Below, piece by piece: positions 61,863 through 64,000 of a DNA stretch of 64,000 nucleotides. Source of the DNA: Pyrrhosoma nymphula (lineage: Eukaryota > Arthropoda > Insecta > Odonata > Coenagrionidae); NCBI GenBank assembly GCA_963573305.1, contig OY754333.1, forward strand, positions 17,977,013 through 18,041,012, written 5' to 3'. How positions within the stretch are numbered: the stretch's first letter is position 1; each line of letters begins with the position of its first letter. The translations under genes were made by a program, and so were the position numbers. The notes beneath the pieces were generated by a model. That model worked only from the letters and a program-made list of their open reading frames with translations. It was not told the origin of the DNA and searched no databases.

Positions 61863-62505
61863 TGGCTGATGGTTGAAGGTGTTTAATGCTTTTTTTTTCA
61901 AAGTCTTCCGTCTAACGTTTGGCGATGACAGGGGATATAGGAGATCCCATCATCTTAGAGGAGCTAAAGATCCATTATCTCCCACAATGTTCGAAGGCAT
62001 ATACAAAATGTTCTGTAGTTACGGAAAATCATATGTTGGGCATAAAAAGAGGTGCCATAGGGTGCAGACTGAAGAAACATGCCATAGGATGCAGACTGAA
62101 GAAACACGAACGGGCTATTCGGAAGAAAGATTGGTATCACTCTGCTGTGGCTGAGCACACACTTTTAGAAGGTCACAGTGTAGACATCAAAAAGGCGAGA
62201 GTTTTATGTAAAGAAATTATTTACTATCCACGGATCATCAGGGAAACCATTGAAATAGAAAAAAGACTTACAAATCTAAACAGTGAAGATGGGTACAAAC
62301 TTCCTTATTTGTGGAAAAGATTTTTTCAAAACTCAACTATTAATTAATCATGCTACATAATAACCGCTGAAGTTTGTTTATTTATTTTTGATTGTTGATT
62401 TAGAAAACCTTACAAAGCCGGCAGAATATCACGGTAAAACATTTGCTTAAAAAGTATAGTTATATCGCAGAAATCAATAAGAAACTTACCAAATTTAGTA
62501 GTCCT
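61826..62505. repeat. Right arm of large inverted repeat (PLE locus)
   Basis: Mirror of 60640-61288. The arm itself joins minus-strand RT (YVDD) to plus-strand endonuclease. The two arms therefore copy an already rearranged junction and are not simply two insertions in opposite directions. Divergence from the left arm starts near 62.5 kb, after the ACTTACCAAATTTAG stretch. Confidence 0.85.
61866..62347 (+). pseudogene. Penelope-like GIY-YIG endonuclease, copy C (frameshift, 27-bp duplication)
   Basis: The first frame reads KVFRLTFGDDRGYRRSHHLR and MFEGIYKMFCSYGKSYVGH, with the GIY core at about 61996-62004. Near 62.04-62.05 kb the homology shifts frame and continues AIGCRLKKH, AIGCRLKKH, ERAIRKKDWYHSAVAEHTLL, RETIEIEKRLTNLNSEDGYK and LPYLWKRFF to a TAA. 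The doubled AIGCRLKKH comes from a 27-bp tandem duplication (62054-62080 and 62081-62107), which keeps frame. Copies A and B have the motif once. Apart from the frameshift, the C-terminal half is open. Confidence 0.88.
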
Positions 62506-62875
62506 ATTGATCAAATTGATAATCTTAAGAGCAATGCAGTTTAAGATTAACTATAGGGAATATCAAGGATAAGATACCATTTGTTTCGTCAAAGAATATA
62601 TTTAAATATATACCAAAATAATATCCCAGATTATTTACTTATTAGCTGTTTGATGAAATTTTTAAGATGTCAGAATACTGTGCCCAGATTCGTATGGAAA
62701 AATCCATTTGACACCTAGGGGTGTGAGGGTGGAGCCCATACTGTATATTTCATGCTATAAAATATTACCTACTATTTTATCACTTCATTGAATCATTAAT
62801 TTGGACACTTACGGAATCATGACAGTATTTTGACTAATAAATCAATTCAAACTATATTTTCTCTGAACTAACGGG
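62506..62875. other. No recognisable gene
   Basis: AT-rich flank of the PLE locus with no identified feature. Confidence 0.4.
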
Positions 62876-62990
62876 GTAGCTCCCTCTGTTGTTCGTCATT
62901 TTAAACCATTCTTAAGGTAAAGGGAACTCATCCATCTATTTACATCTCAGCTTAAACAATTGCTCTGAATTGTCGAAAAACTGTCCGTGT
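62876..62990 (+). repeat. Dispersed repeat, copy 2
   Basis: Same-strand partner of 59296-59410: TCCCTCTGTTGTTCGTCATT, TTAAACCATTC and CATCTATTTACATCTCA in matching order. Confidence 0.7.
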
Positions 62991-64000
62991 GTCAAACATC
63001 AACTCTTCTCCAGCTCTTTAGCCTAGCAAATAAATTCAAGCTTATATTTGTCAGAGAAAAGAAGCAGGCCATACGTCTATAGGCTCAGCTTTTTTAGCAA
63101 ATTCTTTTCTCAAAACTTCGCTGATGATGAGACGCGGTGTTATCCTTAAAGTTGAACTCTGGAATAGCGCGTTAGATTGAGGTTCAAAAGCTTTCGTATA
63201 TGAATAGGAAATTGGGCAAACTGGCCTAGGTAATGGTGGAATGTCCAAGTAATTGGCAGGAAGAAGGCTAACGGGACACGATGGCGATGAGACTACGGTG
63301 GAATTGGTGAGACAGGAAGGGCATACTGTTAAGGTGGGGGTTGGCTGAAATGGCGGCAGAATCGGAGACCTCCCTGGCCCAGTTGCCCCTTTTACTTTCC
63401 CTATGCTAATTCAAGGATTAAACGGCTTCGAGGGGTTGAGAATGTTTCTCCTCAGCCTACTCTCGCTCCTCCCTCCTATCTTTTCGCTGGTCAGGGGGGT
63501 GGGCATCGGATGGGAAGGTGGAATGGATAGCCAGCGGAAATTGGAGACCTGGCCTCGTGGAGGAGATGTTTCCTTGTTGGGAGTGGAGAGGTGTGCGAGG
63601 GAGCCCTAAAGTTTTCCAATGGAACTCCTCCTCCGACCACGCAGCCAACCCCCATTTAAGTTAAGGGCAAGGTGGTCCGCCAGCTATTTACCGCTGCCCT
63701 TCCATGCCCACTTCCCGTTGCCCGCTCCCTCCTTCCGGCCCCTTAGCACTCTCACTGCCGCTAGCCAATGGGAAGTCGGGAACTCTGCCGAAGGGAATTT
63801 TGAATGGGAGATGAAAAAGCCCATGCGGATAAGGTGGCGTAACGCCCGTATCCTGATGATGCCTGGGCAGGTGAGGGATAGAAAAAGGTGAGCGTTGGAC
63901 TCGCGAAAGTGAGGAGGATATGGAATTTATCATTTATTTTACACTCTTCCATAAACAGCCGGCTCCTTCAGCTCCTTCTTATCCCACCTGGTAAATCCAC
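62991..64000. other. No recognisable gene
   Basis: From about 63.3 kb base composition becomes more GC-rich, and overlapping frames of 61-90 codons open on both strands around 63.40-63.95 kb. None has a domain I recognise, and they contradict each other. Confidence 0.4.

Overview
This window looks like non-genic DNA from an animal genome, most likely an arthropod. It is AT-rich. It has no operon-like gene packing and no complete host protein that I recognise. What it does contain is decayed transposable elements: Penelope-like (PLE), LINE, piggyBac, hAT-like, Harbinger-like and possibly Helitron, plus tRNA-derived SINEs and a 5S-rRNA-like fragment. The species is not determined. 'Arthropod' is an inference from the mix of elements.

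Layout. 1-8.8 kb has no recognisable gene, only a short hairpin near 6.1 kb. A 215-bp inverted-repeat element with TAA target duplications lies at 8.87-9.09 kb. 11-24 kb holds two tRNA-derived SINE heads (about 11.1 and 15.9 kb), the C-terminal end of a LINE reverse transcriptase (17.2-17.5 kb) and a broken PLE GIY-YIG endonuclease (22.8-23.5 kb, minus). 25-32 kb holds a perfect 32-bp inverted repeat, a recent 75-bp tandem duplication, a CpG-rich patch and two old degenerate tandem duplications. 34.1-35.2 kb is low-complexity purine-rich, then pyrimidine-rich.

The best-defined element is a dead piggyBac copy at 36.54-39.55 kb. It has TTAA at both ends, 12-bp terminal repeats and a transposase ruined by stops, frameshifts and loss of two expected catalytic aspartates. 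Two later insertions sit inside it: a 171-bp fold-back PLE derivative with 13-bp target duplications, and a tRNA-derived SINE. From 42 to 47.2 kb come a PLE-like terminus with a hammerhead-ribozyme-like core, a 576-bp hAT-like element with 8-bp target duplications, pieces of a LINE reverse transcriptase, a 5S-like fragment and another SINE head. 51.16-52.77 kb is a Helitron candidate. 60.5-62.5 kb is a rearranged PLE locus in which about 650-bp inverted arms flank a minus-strand RT/endonuclease fragment, with the 5' end of a possible tandem copy beside it.

No two features form a working pathway. They are layers of insertion and decay. The longest open frames (up to 293 codons) sit in pyrimidine-rich low-complexity tracts and are probably not genes. 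The most interesting threads are the PLE-related pieces: hammerhead-like cores, fold-backs, tandem and inverted arrangement, and a short coding motif conserved between two copies mainly through synonymous changes.
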